Assembly (NCBI GenBank): GCA_934271725.1
Contig: CAKQSC010000003.1
Location: 1 to 33,500, forward strand
DNA: 33,500 bases
Reading direction: 5' to 3'
Source: an uncultured Clostridia bacterium
Lineage (GTDB): Bacteria > Bacillota > Clostridia > Christensenellales > Borkfalkiaceae
Shown here: positions 17,901 through 27,000 of the stretch, piece after piece
Layout: each line of letters begins with the position of its first letter
How positions within the stretch are numbered: position 1 is the first letter of the stretch
Program-made: the position numbers and the translations under genes
Notes under the pieces: model-generated
The model's database searches: none
What the model was told of the DNA's origin: nothing
The model's input: the letters and a program-made list of their open reading frames with translations, nothing else

Positions 17901-18017
17901 TTAAAGAAAGACAAAGGTTGCAACTTGTCCGTAAGCGGTATGGCGTGCGTAATCGCGCTTGTAGCGGTGTTTGCGGTTGTAACCGTTGCTAAACGTTATC
18001 GCAAAGAAAATAAGTAA
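14970..18017 (+). CDS. Membrane-anchored cell-surface protein with three carbohydrate-binding-like modules and Cys-rich repeats
   Basis: The start at 14970 is set by GGAGG at 14959-14963; it gives 1,015 residues beginning with a signal peptide (1-31, ending AKANA). Three similar units follow (about 33-235, 236-429, 430-629). Each has a jelly-roll-like domain ending in a 'VKNFKVYEK' strand and then a short module of the form IGTLPEIPVKTGYKGSWTIDG, like the small repeats of Listeria/Bacteroides surface proteins. After a linker with CSCGKHFAD come four tandem 68-69-residue repeats (686-960) rich in Cys, His and Trp, then a Cys-containing stub (DGVCDVCGEKL). The protein ends with a hydrophobic segment and a basic tail (VAKRYRKENK), a membrane anchor; no LPXTG is present. 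The role is probably glycan capture at the cell surface for the downstream importer. No catalytic residues are recognisable. Confidence 0.8.
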   Translation: MKKRITLLSVFICLFMLCTAMFAVTTAKANADGETYTVTFETPMANDYDIASSADTWVAPASDYKMPVLNDEGGITLTRDASASGTINYAMNVGKYTVTKDKTYVAVISVKTDSRIRFVLSSMKPNWAWKVMPDNNYENADYVDYRSEFTATAGGALEFIFQVLGGSGNIYVKNFKVYEKNNVTVNVGTAIGTLPEIPVKTGYKGSWTIDGVAIDKDTVYDYGADKTAVVTYKKVNMLTFLPENYYYDMAKDLSCWTDYQMPVLQDDGSALLNRPEGMASGTAYNYLAGSNKLPIQKDKKYILTFDMKCDNIHMNIATNSPGWKTLGAAWFNHPDFVHYEYEYTAPKNGNATIIFQTDAGSGNVYLKNFKFYEKIEKQFDGETAIGELPEITVKTGYVSYWAVDGEKITADTVYNYGTDKTATVVRKRINNVDFVDNVYDHDLASSLEYWTRYNKPVLNDDGGVTLTRSDDETVAQLNYAVLANYKVTAGKTYLIKFAVKGNGRFAFAVETPEWVSFADIVYRTPDAYVEVAYEYTAKRSESLSFIFQFMAGDTNSANVSVKDFRFYEKVADGKTVAEGEKFGELATLTENVGHFYRLGWTIDGVEVTADTVCDFAHDAVIVKKTFNAEGHTATKVDAVAPDCENDGVKEYYDCSCGKHFADAEGKTEITDLDAWKAGDGKLDALGHSAVEAWTNDETNHWHECANGCGERIDETAHTYNDGVVTTEPTCTAKGVKTFTCTVCGHTKTEDVNAKGHSAVEAWTKDGTNHWHECANGCGEHLDETAHTYDDGVVTAEPTCTAKGVKTFTCMVCGHTKTEDVNAKGHSAVEAWTNDETNHWHECANGCGEHIDETAHTYDDGEVTTEPTCTAKGVKTFTCTVCGHTRTEDVDKVAHTPSTEWSKDGTNHWHVCDVCGEKLGETAHTYDDGVVTTEPTCTEDGEKTYTCTECGHTKTETVEKTGHVDGDDDGVCDVCGEKLKKDKGCNLSVSGMACVIALVAVFAVVTVAKRYRKENK
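17025..17849 (+). repeat. Four tandem in-frame repeats (207, 207, 207 and 204 bp)
   Basis: Units start at 17025, 17232, 17439 and 17646. The first three are nearly identical at DNA level (each starts GGACACAGCGCGGTCGAAGC); the fourth has diverged and is one codon shorter. Each protein unit has the pattern W-N/G-T/E-NHWHEC-x2-GC, AHTY-DG, PTC, and CxxCGHT, giving five cysteines in the first three units. Confidence 0.9.
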
Positions 18018-18038
18018 AGAATAACACAAATCGAAGTA

Positions 18039-18065
18039 CGCGTTCCCGCAGACTGCGGGAACGCG
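18039..18065 (+). other. Stable hairpin before the ABC permease genes
   Basis: A perfect 12-bp GC-rich stem (18039-18050 with 18054-18065, loop GAC) lies 22 nt after the surface-protein stop and 22 nt before the permease ATG. It is followed by A-rich, not T-rich, sequence, so it is more likely an mRNA processing or stability element than a terminator. Confidence 0.6.
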
Positions 18066-18087
18066 GAAAAAACAAAAGGATACTTAA

Positions 18088-19029
18088 ATGACAGACTTAA
18101 AAGAAAAGAAAACAAGCGGATTAAGCATGAAAACCACGAGGTTGTTGTTTATAATAAGCGTGCTTATTTTACCTACAATCGGTTTTTTAGTGTTTTTCGT
18201 ATACGTAAATTTCGATTCCATATTGATGGCTTTTCAGCAACCCGACTATTCGGGCGTGAAAATGGTGGAAAGATTTACTCTCGACAATTTCAGAAAGATA
18301 TTCAACGCGGGCGGGGCGGATTTCAAAGAAGTAACGTTGGCTTTAAGAAACACTTTGTTGTTTTTCTTTGCCGACCTTCTTATAGTGTTTCCGCTGTCTA
18401 TCGTTATGAGTTTTTTCTTCTTCAAAAAGATTTCGGGGTATAAAGCGTTCAGATTTATATATTATCTTCCCACGATAATATCTTCCTCCGTTCTCGTCAT
18501 ACTTTTCAAGTATTCGATAGGCACGGGCGGTGTTTACGACGCTTATCGCCACCACCACGGTATGGGATTTTACAGTTTGCTCTCTCACGAGCCGGACGCG
18601 CTTTTAACGATTCTCTTTTATAACGTAATGTTTGCGTTCGGCGGAAACATAATAGTTATAGGCGGTTCTATGAACGGCACGAGTTCGGAGATTCTCGAAG
18701 CGGGAAAAATCGACGGGTGCGGTTGGATGAGAGAACTCGTTTCTCTCATCATACCTATGATGTGGCCGACCATTTCGACTATGCTTATTTTAAGATGCGC
18801 TTCTATTTTGTCGGCGAGCGGACCGATACTTGCGTTTACGAAAGGCGAAAAAGGAACGATGACTTTGTCTTATCTTCTGTACGCGCTCGTTTCGGGCGAA
18901 GGCAAGACGAGAGATTTGTATTACGCCTCGGCGGTAGGAATTATGATGACTCTCGTCGTATTCCCGATAGCGATGCTTATAAAACATTTCATTTACAGCG
19001 ATAAAAGGGATATGGAGGTAACTTTATGA
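18088..19029 (+). CDS. Sugar ABC transporter permease, MalF/LplB type
   Basis: One of two membrane subunits of a carbohydrate importer of the CUT1 type. The 313 residues contain about six hydrophobic segments beginning near residue 17. The cytoplasmic EAA loop that contacts the ATPase is seen as EILEAGKIDGCGWMRELVSL followed by IIPMMWPTI. AAAGGA lies seven bases before ATG 18088. The second permease overlaps by four bases (ATGA), so the two are co-translated and should form a heterodimer. No ATP-binding subunit is encoded nearby, as is usual for Gram-positive systems that share one MsiK-like ATPase. The substrate is probably an oligosaccharide released by the neighbouring enzymes. Confidence 0.93.
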   Translation: MTDLKEKKTSGLSMKTTRLLFIISVLILPTIGFLVFFVYVNFDSILMAFQQPDYSGVKMVERFTLDNFRKIFNAGGADFKEVTLALRNTLLFFFADLLIVFPLSIVMSFFFFKKISGYKAFRFIYYLPTIISSSVLVILFKYSIGTGGVYDAYRHHHGMGFYSLLSHEPDALLTILFYNVMFAFGGNIIVIGGSMNGTSSEILEAGKIDGCGWMRELVSLIIPMMWPTISTMLILRCASILSASGPILAFTKGEKGTMTLSYLLYALVSGEGKTRDLYYASAVGIMMTLVVFPIAMLIKHFIYSDKRDMEVTL

Positions 19030-19916
19030 CGAAAAGTTTCAGACGTTTTAAAGAAAAAACTCCCGCGCAGAAAGCAGGTTCCGTAATCGCGTTTATAATA
19101 TTCACGCTGTACGCGCTGTTCATTCTCTTCTTTTTCGTGTTTGCTTTTCTTATAGCGATAAAACACGATCAGGACGCGTTTATCTTGGATCAGATGAACT
19201 ATAAATTATTCTCTTTCCCCAAAAATCCGACGTTCGCGAACTTTAAAAACGCGTTCGGCGTATGGGGTAAGGTGATAGGTAAGAGTTACGGCGTTATGCT
19301 TCTTAACTCTATGTGGATATCTATTTTAGGACCGCTGATTTCCGCTTTCGTTACGGCTACGGTAACGTACGTACTCGTGTTTTATTCTTCCAAACTTACG
19401 AGGGGAATATATAAACTCGGCGTTTTTATAGCGATACTGCCCATATACGGTTCGGCGGGCGCGATGTATAAATTGCTTACCAACGTACAGATTATAAACA
19501 CGCCGTTTATGTTCCTTACTCACGTAACGCTGTTCGGAGCGAACTTCTTCTACTATTACGCCTTTTACAAGGCTATATCCTGGCAATATGCGGAGGCGGC
19601 GTTTATCGACGGCGCGGGACACTGGCAGGTGTATCTTAAAATTATGCTTCCCATGCTTATCCCCAGCGCGACCGCGCTTTACGTTATGGGCGTTATAGGA
19701 ACCTGGAACGACTATTCTACGATTCTTCTTTATTATCCTAGTTTTCCGACTCTTTCTTACGGCGCGTACGCGTTCAGCGAAATAGCGAAATACAACGCCA
19801 ACACGCCGGCGTATTTTGCGGGTATTTTGATATCGATAATACCGATACTCGTCCTTTTCGGCTGTTTTCAGAACACCGTAATGGAAAAAGTACATATCGG
19901 CGGAATAAAAGGCTAA
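19026..19916 (+). CDS. Sugar ABC transporter permease, MalG/LplC type
   Basis: Partner of the preceding permease. The 296-residue protein has about six membrane segments, the first near residues 19-46. Its EAA loop reads EAAFIDGAGHWQVYLKI followed by MLPMLIPSATAL, the canonical position for the ATPase coupling helix. Its ATG overlaps the stop of the upstream permease, and the binding-protein gene begins 33 bp after it with its own AAGGAG site. The gene order permease-permease-binding protein is typical of complex-glycan importers in Clostridia and Paenibacillus (LplBC/YtcP-like). Confidence 0.93.
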   Translation: MTKSFRRFKEKTPAQKAGSVIAFIIFTLYALFILFFFVFAFLIAIKHDQDAFILDQMNYKLFSFPKNPTFANFKNAFGVWGKVIGKSYGVMLLNSMWISILGPLISAFVTATVTYVLVFYSSKLTRGIYKLGVFIAILPIYGSAGAMYKLLTNVQIINTPFMFLTHVTLFGANFFYYYAFYKAISWQYAEAAFIDGAGHWQVYLKIMLPMLIPSATALYVMGVIGTWNDYSTILLYYPSFPTLSYGAYAFSEIAKYNANTPAYFAGILISIIPILVLFGCFQNTVMEKVHIGGIKG

Positions 19917-19949
19917 ACAATAAAAATATAACAGACAAGGAGTAACACT

Positions 19950-21533
19950 ATGAAAAAGACATTAAAAAGATTTTTAACGGGCGTTCTTGCCGTCGCTTCT
20001 TTATCGACGGTTTGCCTTTCCGGCGCTTGCGGTTCAAACGGCGGAAATCCGGAAGGAACGTTGAGAGTAGAAGCCGTTCAACTCGGTTACGGGCTGGAAT
20101 GGCTTGAACAAATGGGCAAGGAATGGAGCAACGCTACGGGCTATAAGTTCAGACTCAACACGAGCATAGGCAGTAAAGGCAACGAATCGATAGAAACCAA
20201 AGTAAAAGAACATGCCGATACGGATTTGTTCGTTTACAGAACGGCGGATTACGCTACGAGAATATACGAGGGCGAAATAAGCGTTAAAGGGCAGAAATAC
20301 CCCAACGTGTTCCTCGATATCACCGACCTTTGCAACAAGAAACTCGACGGAGAGGGCGGTGCGACGATAGACTCCAAACTTAACAAAGAGTTTAAAAAAC
20401 ATTACAAGGTAAACGACAAATATTACGGACTTCCCTGGATAGAAGGAACTACGGGAATACTCAGAAACGTAACTTTGTGGAACAAACTCGGTCTTACGGA
20501 CGACGACGTTCCTCTTACCACCGACCAACTTTTCGCGACTTGCGACAAGATAAAAGGCATAGCGGAGAAAAATCAGACGTATTCTAACATCGCGCCCTTT
20601 ATTTACTGCGCGGAAGACGAATATTATTCGATGTTTATGGGCGTATGGTTCATGCAGTACGAATCGGACGAAAACATTGCGAATTACTTTGCAGGAAAAG
20701 ATATGAACGGACAATACTCGCAAAGTCTTTTCAATTATCAAGGTCATCTCGAAATGCTTTCCGTTCTTGAAAAATTGCTTAAAAAGACGAACAAATATCA
20801 ACTTGAAAACTCGGAAAACCTTAACTTTACGGATATGCAGGGATATTTCCTGCGCGAAAGGGCGGTATTCTGCGTAAACGGCGCGTGGATTGAAAACGAA
20901 ATGGGTTCGGTAGGCGGTAACGTCAAGATAGATTATATCAAAACGCCCGTTATAAGCGCGCTTGCAAATAAACTTTCCTTTAAGAACGACGCGGATAAGG
21001 ACGATAAACTCGCAGAACTCGTAAAATACGCAGACGACAACGCTACGGGTTACGAGGGCAAGCCTTCGTTTGCGACGAACGACGACGTGGACACGGTCAG
21101 AAAGGCAAGAAAACGCAGTTACGTAGGTCAGGGTTCCAGTCACGTTCTCGCGGGCGCGTCTTATTCCCCGAATACTGAACTTGTAAAGAGTTTCATCGAA
21201 TATATGTATTCGGACAAAGGACTCGATTGTTACAGAAGAGCGACCAAAGGTTCCACTCTTCCGTTTAACCTCAGCGAAAAAGGAAAGTATACCGAAATAA
21301 CCCTTTCCGATTTCCAGAAATCGGTAAGCGCAATACCCAAAGAAAGCGTCGTAACCTTCGCTTCCACCGCGAAAATGTTTACGATCGGCGGTGTCAACTT
21401 TAAACTTTTCAACGGCGTTACGGGATATATAAACTCTTTCTACGACGGAAGCCTTACGGCGCGACAACTTATTCAAAAGAACTATGAGTTTATGACTCAG
21501 AACTGGGCAAGCATTTCGTCCAAAATAGACTAA
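19950..21533 (+). CDS. Extracellular sugar-binding lipoprotein of the ABC importer
   Basis: The solute-binding component that captures sugar outside the cell and delivers it to the two permeases. The 527 residues begin with a lipoprotein signal (MKKTLKRFLTGVLAVASLST), and a lipobox LSGAC puts the lipid-modified cysteine at position 27. The rest has the look of a family 1 binding protein: WSNATGYKFRLN early, the aromatic-rich centre YYGLPWIEGTTGILRN, and GQGSSHVLAGASYSPNTELVKSF near the C-terminal lobe. At over 500 residues it belongs to the large LplA-like subgroup that binds oligosaccharides. AAGGAG precedes the ATG. The ligand is not predictable from sequence. Confidence 0.9.
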   Translation: MKKTLKRFLTGVLAVASLSTVCLSGACGSNGGNPEGTLRVEAVQLGYGLEWLEQMGKEWSNATGYKFRLNTSIGSKGNESIETKVKEHADTDLFVYRTADYATRIYEGEISVKGQKYPNVFLDITDLCNKKLDGEGGATIDSKLNKEFKKHYKVNDKYYGLPWIEGTTGILRNVTLWNKLGLTDDDVPLTTDQLFATCDKIKGIAEKNQTYSNIAPFIYCAEDEYYSMFMGVWFMQYESDENIANYFAGKDMNGQYSQSLFNYQGHLEMLSVLEKLLKKTNKYQLENSENLNFTDMQGYFLRERAVFCVNGAWIENEMGSVGGNVKIDYIKTPVISALANKLSFKNDADKDDKLAELVKYADDNATGYEGKPSFATNDDVDTVRKARKRSYVGQGSSHVLAGASYSPNTELVKSFIEYMYSDKGLDCYRRATKGSTLPFNLSEKGKYTEITLSDFQKSVSAIPKESVVTFASTAKMFTIGGVNFKLFNGVTGYINSFYDGSLTARQLIQKNYEFMTQNWASISSKID

Positions 21534-21545
21534 CGGGAGAAAAAA

Positions 21546-24056
21546 GTGAAAAAAATAACACGAATGGCATTGTGCGCCTTACTGTCCTCTTCTTTCTTGT
21601 TTTCGGCGATAACGGGCGCGGGGTGCGGTGCAAAAAAAGATAACGGTACGGGTAGCGTTGCCGAATTGTGGAGCACCTATTCCACGACGAAAGTTTCTAT
21701 GGATCCCGATACCAACGGCAGGTATACCCTGTCGGACGCGGTTTTAAACGTTTCTATGATGAAAAACGAAACGGAAGGCGCGCAACTTATAATTACGGCA
21801 AACAAAGACATCGGTTCCTTTTCTCTTAAAGGCGGGGAGTTGAAATCCGCCGACGGAGAAGTTTTCCCGCTTGCGAACGTCGATATATATCAACAAAAAT
21901 ATATAAGAGTCAACACGAAAAGCGACATAAACGGCGTTTATCAGACGGGTGAATATGTTCCCGATATGCTTCTTCCCATGACCGTGGCGGAGAATTATAA
22001 AGAGAATACCGTAAAGGCGGGAAACAATCAGGGGCTTTACGTAGAGTTCGATTCGACGGGCGTTAAAGACGGCATATATACGGGTAATTTCGTTCTCGAT
22101 ATAGACGGAGACGAGACTGATGTTCCCGTTACGGTAAACGTGTGGGATATAGAATATTCGGGAAGAAGAAGTTTCAAATCCTGTTTCGTTATGTATCAGA
22201 GTTCTCTATTAAGAGGGGAGTTCGATAATTCCGACGAAATGGTAAACAAATATATAGACTTTTTCCTCGATTATAAAATCAACACGTGCCTTCACAACAA
22301 AAGAAGAAACGATTTTAACGCTTACGGCGAAGAATGGCTCGAACAGGTAAAAAGGACGAAAGACAACCTTAACTACAACTCCGTGTATATTCCTTATCAG
22401 TTCCAACCCTCTTACGTCGCTTACAGCGGAGGAAAACCTACGTCCGCCACGGAAATATGTCTTCAATACGTTACCGCGCTTGCCAAAATAAGCACGCCGG
22501 AAGATTGTTATATAGATTACGCTTATTTCTATCCTTTTGAAATAGACGAGGCGGATATAGATACCGTATATAACAGAGCGTCCAACGCGGAAAGAATGCT
22601 TGCGGAGGGCGGTGAGGTGGATCAGATGCTCGCTCTTGCGGTCGAAAGACTTAAAGCAGACGCGGAGTTCGTTGCTCTCGGCGAAAAGTACGGCGAAGAT
22701 TTTACGAATCACGTTCTCGATTCCGTTCTTAAAATACCGACTCTTTTCACCAACGTCGGATTTATCGAGGAATGGGTTGAAAATTACAACGCTTCTTTCT
22801 GTCCTTATCTCAGCGTGTTCGGAACGGGTTACGCTTCCGACCGTTATGCTTCGGCATCGAAAGAAAGAGGAACGGAAGTGTGGGCGTACACGTGCGTAGG
22901 ACCTACTTATCCTTATCCCACGTTTCATATCGACGATTACAATCTCGGCACGAGAATATCCGGCTGGATGGAAAAGTGCTACGGAATAGACGGATATCTT
23001 TACTGGGCGACCACGAACGGACATTCCAACAAAGAATGGTATAAATACATCGATCAGTACGAGGACTCTACGAGATACAACGGCGCGGACGGCGACGGAT
23101 ATCTCGTATACCCCGGCAAATATTACGGAATAGACGGTCCCATACCGTCGTTAAGACTCGTCGCTTATCGCGATTCGATGGACGATTACGATATGCTTTG
23201 CGTATACGAAGAACTTCTTGAAAAGTATTATGAGAAATATAACCTCGGTACGCTTAATTTCAACGATTACGTAAACGATTTGTATGCGGAACTGTTCGGC
23301 TCGGCAATATATTACGTGGACGATTCGCTTGTAGTAAAGGCAAGGGAAGAACTTGCGAAGCGTATTCTCGCCCTGCAAAACGAGGACGAAATAATGCTTT
23401 GCGAAACTTTTGAAAACGGCAAGGCGAAAGCGACGGTATACGCGAACGCGCAAACGGCGGAAATAAACGGTAAATCCGTTACGGGCGTCGCGACCGACGG
23501 CGGTTATAAATACGAACTTACGGAAACGGGCGGAAAGGTTACCGTCAAAACAAGCAATTCGCAAGCGACTTTTTCGATAACGGGAAGCAAAGCGACAGAC
23601 GTTTCGTCGGATAAGGTTTCTGCAAGCGATTTAAGCACCGTTCAAAGCGCAGACGGAGTGATTAACGCTACTTTGAAAGGCAAACTTTTCGGAACGGGCT
23701 TAAACGATATTCAGACGACTAGTTTCACGCCGAACGTTACGATAAAACTCGAAAATGTTTCGGGCGTTGTAAGTTATGCGTTTACTTTGGAAAACCTTTC
23801 GGTAAAAGGCGTCGATTTGTTTGTCCGATTCGTTGCGGACGGAAGGGTTTACGAACTCGGTTCGTGCTATCTCGGCGCGGGCGAAAAGAGGGATTTAAGA
23901 TTTAATCTCACGGCGAAAGCGTCCGAAAAATCGTCGGGTACGTTGCAGATTTATATGCAGAACATAAGAAAGAACGAATACGGCGATTACGATATTCAGT
24001 CGGACAAAACGCTTAAAATATCCGCGCTTCGAGCGGAATATAAAAAGGGGGAATAA
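21546..24056 (+). CDS. DUF4091 (GH123-like) surface lipoprotein, putative glycosidase
   Basis: The 836-residue product starts at GTG 21546, with GGGAG seven bases before it and 12 bp after the binding-protein gene. The N-terminus is a signal peptide; C27 (TGAGC) is a plausible but imperfect lipobox cysteine. A beta-sandwich (about 45-210) precedes a TIM-barrel-like region. GDGYLVYPGKYYGIDGPIPS then LRLVAYRDSMDDYDML (about 515-550) is the signature of DUF4091, a domain found with GH123 beta-N-acetylgalactosaminidases. An acidic pair, D334-E335 in FYPFEIDEADI, sits where the GH123 clan has its catalytic Asp-Glu. A second beta-rich domain (about 630-836) ends the protein. It probably cleaves or binds the target glycan outside the membrane. 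Activity on GalNAc is known only for some members and is not assumed here. Confidence 0.78.
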   Translation: MKKITRMALCALLSSSFLFSAITGAGCGAKKDNGTGSVAELWSTYSTTKVSMDPDTNGRYTLSDAVLNVSMMKNETEGAQLIITANKDIGSFSLKGGELKSADGEVFPLANVDIYQQKYIRVNTKSDINGVYQTGEYVPDMLLPMTVAENYKENTVKAGNNQGLYVEFDSTGVKDGIYTGNFVLDIDGDETDVPVTVNVWDIEYSGRRSFKSCFVMYQSSLLRGEFDNSDEMVNKYIDFFLDYKINTCLHNKRRNDFNAYGEEWLEQVKRTKDNLNYNSVYIPYQFQPSYVAYSGGKPTSATEICLQYVTALAKISTPEDCYIDYAYFYPFEIDEADIDTVYNRASNAERMLAEGGEVDQMLALAVERLKADAEFVALGEKYGEDFTNHVLDSVLKIPTLFTNVGFIEEWVENYNASFCPYLSVFGTGYASDRYASASKERGTEVWAYTCVGPTYPYPTFHIDDYNLGTRISGWMEKCYGIDGYLYWATTNGHSNKEWYKYIDQYEDSTRYNGADGDGYLVYPGKYYGIDGPIPSLRLVAYRDSMDDYDMLCVYEELLEKYYEKYNLGTLNFNDYVNDLYAELFGSAIYYVDDSLVVKAREELAKRILALQNEDEIMLCETFENGKAKATVYANAQTAEINGKSVTGVATDGGYKYELTETGGKVTVKTSNSQATFSITGSKATDVSSDKVSASDLSTVQSADGVINATLKGKLFGTGLNDIQTTSFTPNVTIKLENVSGVVSYAFTLENLSVKGVDLFVRFVADGRVYELGSCYLGAGEKRDLRFNLTAKASEKSSGTLQIYMQNIRKNEYGDYDIQSDKTLKISALRAEYKKGE

Positions 24057-24059
24057 GCA

Positions 24060-27000
24060 ATGAAAAGAAATAAAACTTTACTTATCTCGCTTTTATCGCT
24101 TATGCTCGTATTGTCCGTGGCGTTCGCTTGTTTCTCGTTCGCGTGCGGTAAGAAAAACGGAAAAGGAGAGGGCGACACGCCGGGTCCCGTCGACCAACCC
24201 GAAAAAACGGAATATACGGACGGCGAATATACGTTGCTCGATTTTGAAAGCCCGAAAGATTTGTATTGCGTTCGCCCGTATATAGAAGATATTCTCGATT
24301 TGTACGGAAAGATAACCGTTGAAGAAAACGCCGAACAGGCGCGCTCGGGCAAAGGCTTTCTGAAATTCGCTTACGTTTCGGGTAAAAACCCGTCCTTGGT
24401 GTTTTATCCCGCTCATTCCGCTTATCCCGACATTCCCGTCGAAAGACTCGCTTCTTTCGGAATAAGCGTATTCAGCACGGCTGAAAAAGATAAAAAAGCG
24501 ACTCTTTCCATAGTTTCGGGAAGTAATGCGGTTTACAGCGAAGAAAAAGAACTTAAACCGGGTTGGAACGATTACGTTTTTGAACTCGATCCTATTCTTA
24601 TGAAGTTCAGAAGCGACGAAATAATAGCCTTTTGCGTTAGAACGGAAGGTGGCGACGCCTGCGATTTCTATTTCGATAAATGGACGGCTACGATAGGCGA
24701 AAAAGAACTCACGGAAGTTCAGAAAACGGCTCTTTCGTTTGCGGAAGAAGCGGATAAACTCAAAACGGGTACGCCCTCGGAAGATACGCTGTTAAAGGCT
24801 TACGGCTATTACGGCAAGTTGGACGAAGCGTGCCGTTCCGCGGTGGAAAGTCATTATGAAGAATACGTCAAAGCGGTGGCGAAGTTCCTTGACGCAAAAA
24901 GTTGGGACGACGCTTCGGCATGGGCGCATTTTTCCGAAAAATACGGTATTCTGCAACTCGGCGAAACGGAAGGGGCAACTTACGAATACAGCGCGGACGC
25001 GTTCGGTAACGGTAAAGGCGGAACCTCGTTGACGTTCGGCGGATTCGAGGATCACGACGAAAGTAGCGAAAAAGCATCCGCGAGCGCGGAAAGCAAGTTT
25101 AACGTCGGCATCACCACGTCCACGATAGTAACCGACCGTTACGATTACGTCGAATTCGATATTAAAAACGAGTCGGACAAAGACGTTTCGCTATGCGTAA
25201 ACGGTTCGTCCAACGCCGTAACGATACCCGCGGGTAAGACGGTGAAGGCGAATCTTCCCGCAACGGATTTCGTCGAATCCGGAAACGTTATGACGTTTAC
25301 TTTCAATTACGTCGAGGGACAAACGGAGAACGCGAAAATAATTCTTTCCACTCTTTCGGCGAAAACGGTTTCGAGAGACAACATTTACGAATCCGCGCTT
25401 GACGGCGGAAAGTACGGCGGTAGCGGAAACGTTACTATAACTCAAAGCAACGGCAAATACGTCGCCGATATAAAAGACGCGGAAGCGAAAATATCGCTAA
25501 ATAAAAAATATAACGACATAAACGTATCTCAAAATACGCTTACGTCCGTCGTATCCGACAAAACGGTTACTCTTTCGCTTTACAACGCTAACGACGAACT
25601 CGTTACGAGATACGACGTTTCGGAGACGGCAAGCGTTATAATTCTTTCCGAAGATGAATACGAGGCTCTTTCTTATATAAAGGCGAGCGGGACTTGTAAA
25701 ATCACTCTTTCGGATATGCTTTTATCACGCGTGGTAAATAACGATTATACGGAGATAATCCTTAAAAACGATTACGTTGTCGGCGCGGAAGAACTCACCG
25801 CCGACAACGCGAGAGAAGCGGTTTACTTTTTAAGTTCGTTTGAAAGTATGGTTTCGTATAAGCAAAACCGTATGAAGAGCGATAACGCCGACGTTTACGC
25901 CGACATTACCGCCCGCGCGACGAAGATTTCGGAGATATTTAAAAAGATAGTATCCAAACTCGAAGCGGGCACGGCAAGCGAAACGGAGGGAATGCTCATT
26001 CTCGATTTGTCGGGAACGTATTCGTTGTTAAAAACGGTTACGCCCTTTACGGACGAGGAAAGATACGCCATAGATGACGCTAAAAAGTCGACTCTGTTGA
26101 AATATAAATATACCGTATTCGATTTCAACGATCCGATGGCGACTTCCAAATTCGTTGCGGATATCAAGTGGGTGGAATGGAGCGGTAGTATAGCCGTAGA
26201 AGATTTCGACGGCGGAAAGAAACTCGCGATAGGCGTTCGTAAAGTTTTGCCGGACGGCGACAGGAACGCGAGAAGAATATGGATGACTTACGACATTTCT
26301 TCAATTTCTTCCGTTTTAAGCGGTTACGACTATATTACGTGGAGATTTTATAACGCTAATTCCGAAGACGCTACGCTTTTCTTTATAAATTACGGCTGGT
26401 CGGGTACGGTTGCGACTTTTACGCTTAAAGCAAACCGCTGGACGGAGATAAAACTTGCGATAAACGATTTCAAATCGGCGGTATCCTTCGTAATTTATCC
26501 GACGGATCCCGGCGACAAGTTCTACGTCGACAACGCTTACGCATGCTCGGCGGAATACGTTCAGTCGGCAATAAACGCTGTTCCCGACGCAAAAGACGTT
26601 ACGGCGTACGACAGAGATACGGTAAACTTTGCAAGAGCGGAATACGAAAAACTTTCTTCGCTCGCAAAGAAAAAGGTAGACGTAACAAGACTTACGCAGG
26701 CGGAAGAAATACTTGCCCGTCTTCCTTATTACGTTTTCGATATGTCCAAAGACGGTGTTCTTGATAAGTTTACTCACCCGACGGATATTCCGAGTTACCT
26801 TTGGGACGGAGACTTCTCGATAGAAGAGGACGAAACTTACGGCAAGGTGCTTTCCGTCAATACGACGGGAACGACCGGGACAAGCCCCGTACTCTATCTC
26901 GGGTATCTTCTCGACGAGGGTATTTCGGCTTACGATTACGTTACCTTCTCCGTTTATAATCCGAGGAACGTCGATGTGAGATTCTGCGTAATAACACGCG

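Noticed and set aside
20034..21476. 480-codon minus-strand open frame opposite the solute-binding protein
   Set aside because: The product is rich in Arg/Phe/Val without any domain; the plus strand encodes a clear lipoprotein. Codon bias of this genome leaves long open antisense frames at many genes, for example also 11999-12778 and 5830-6486.
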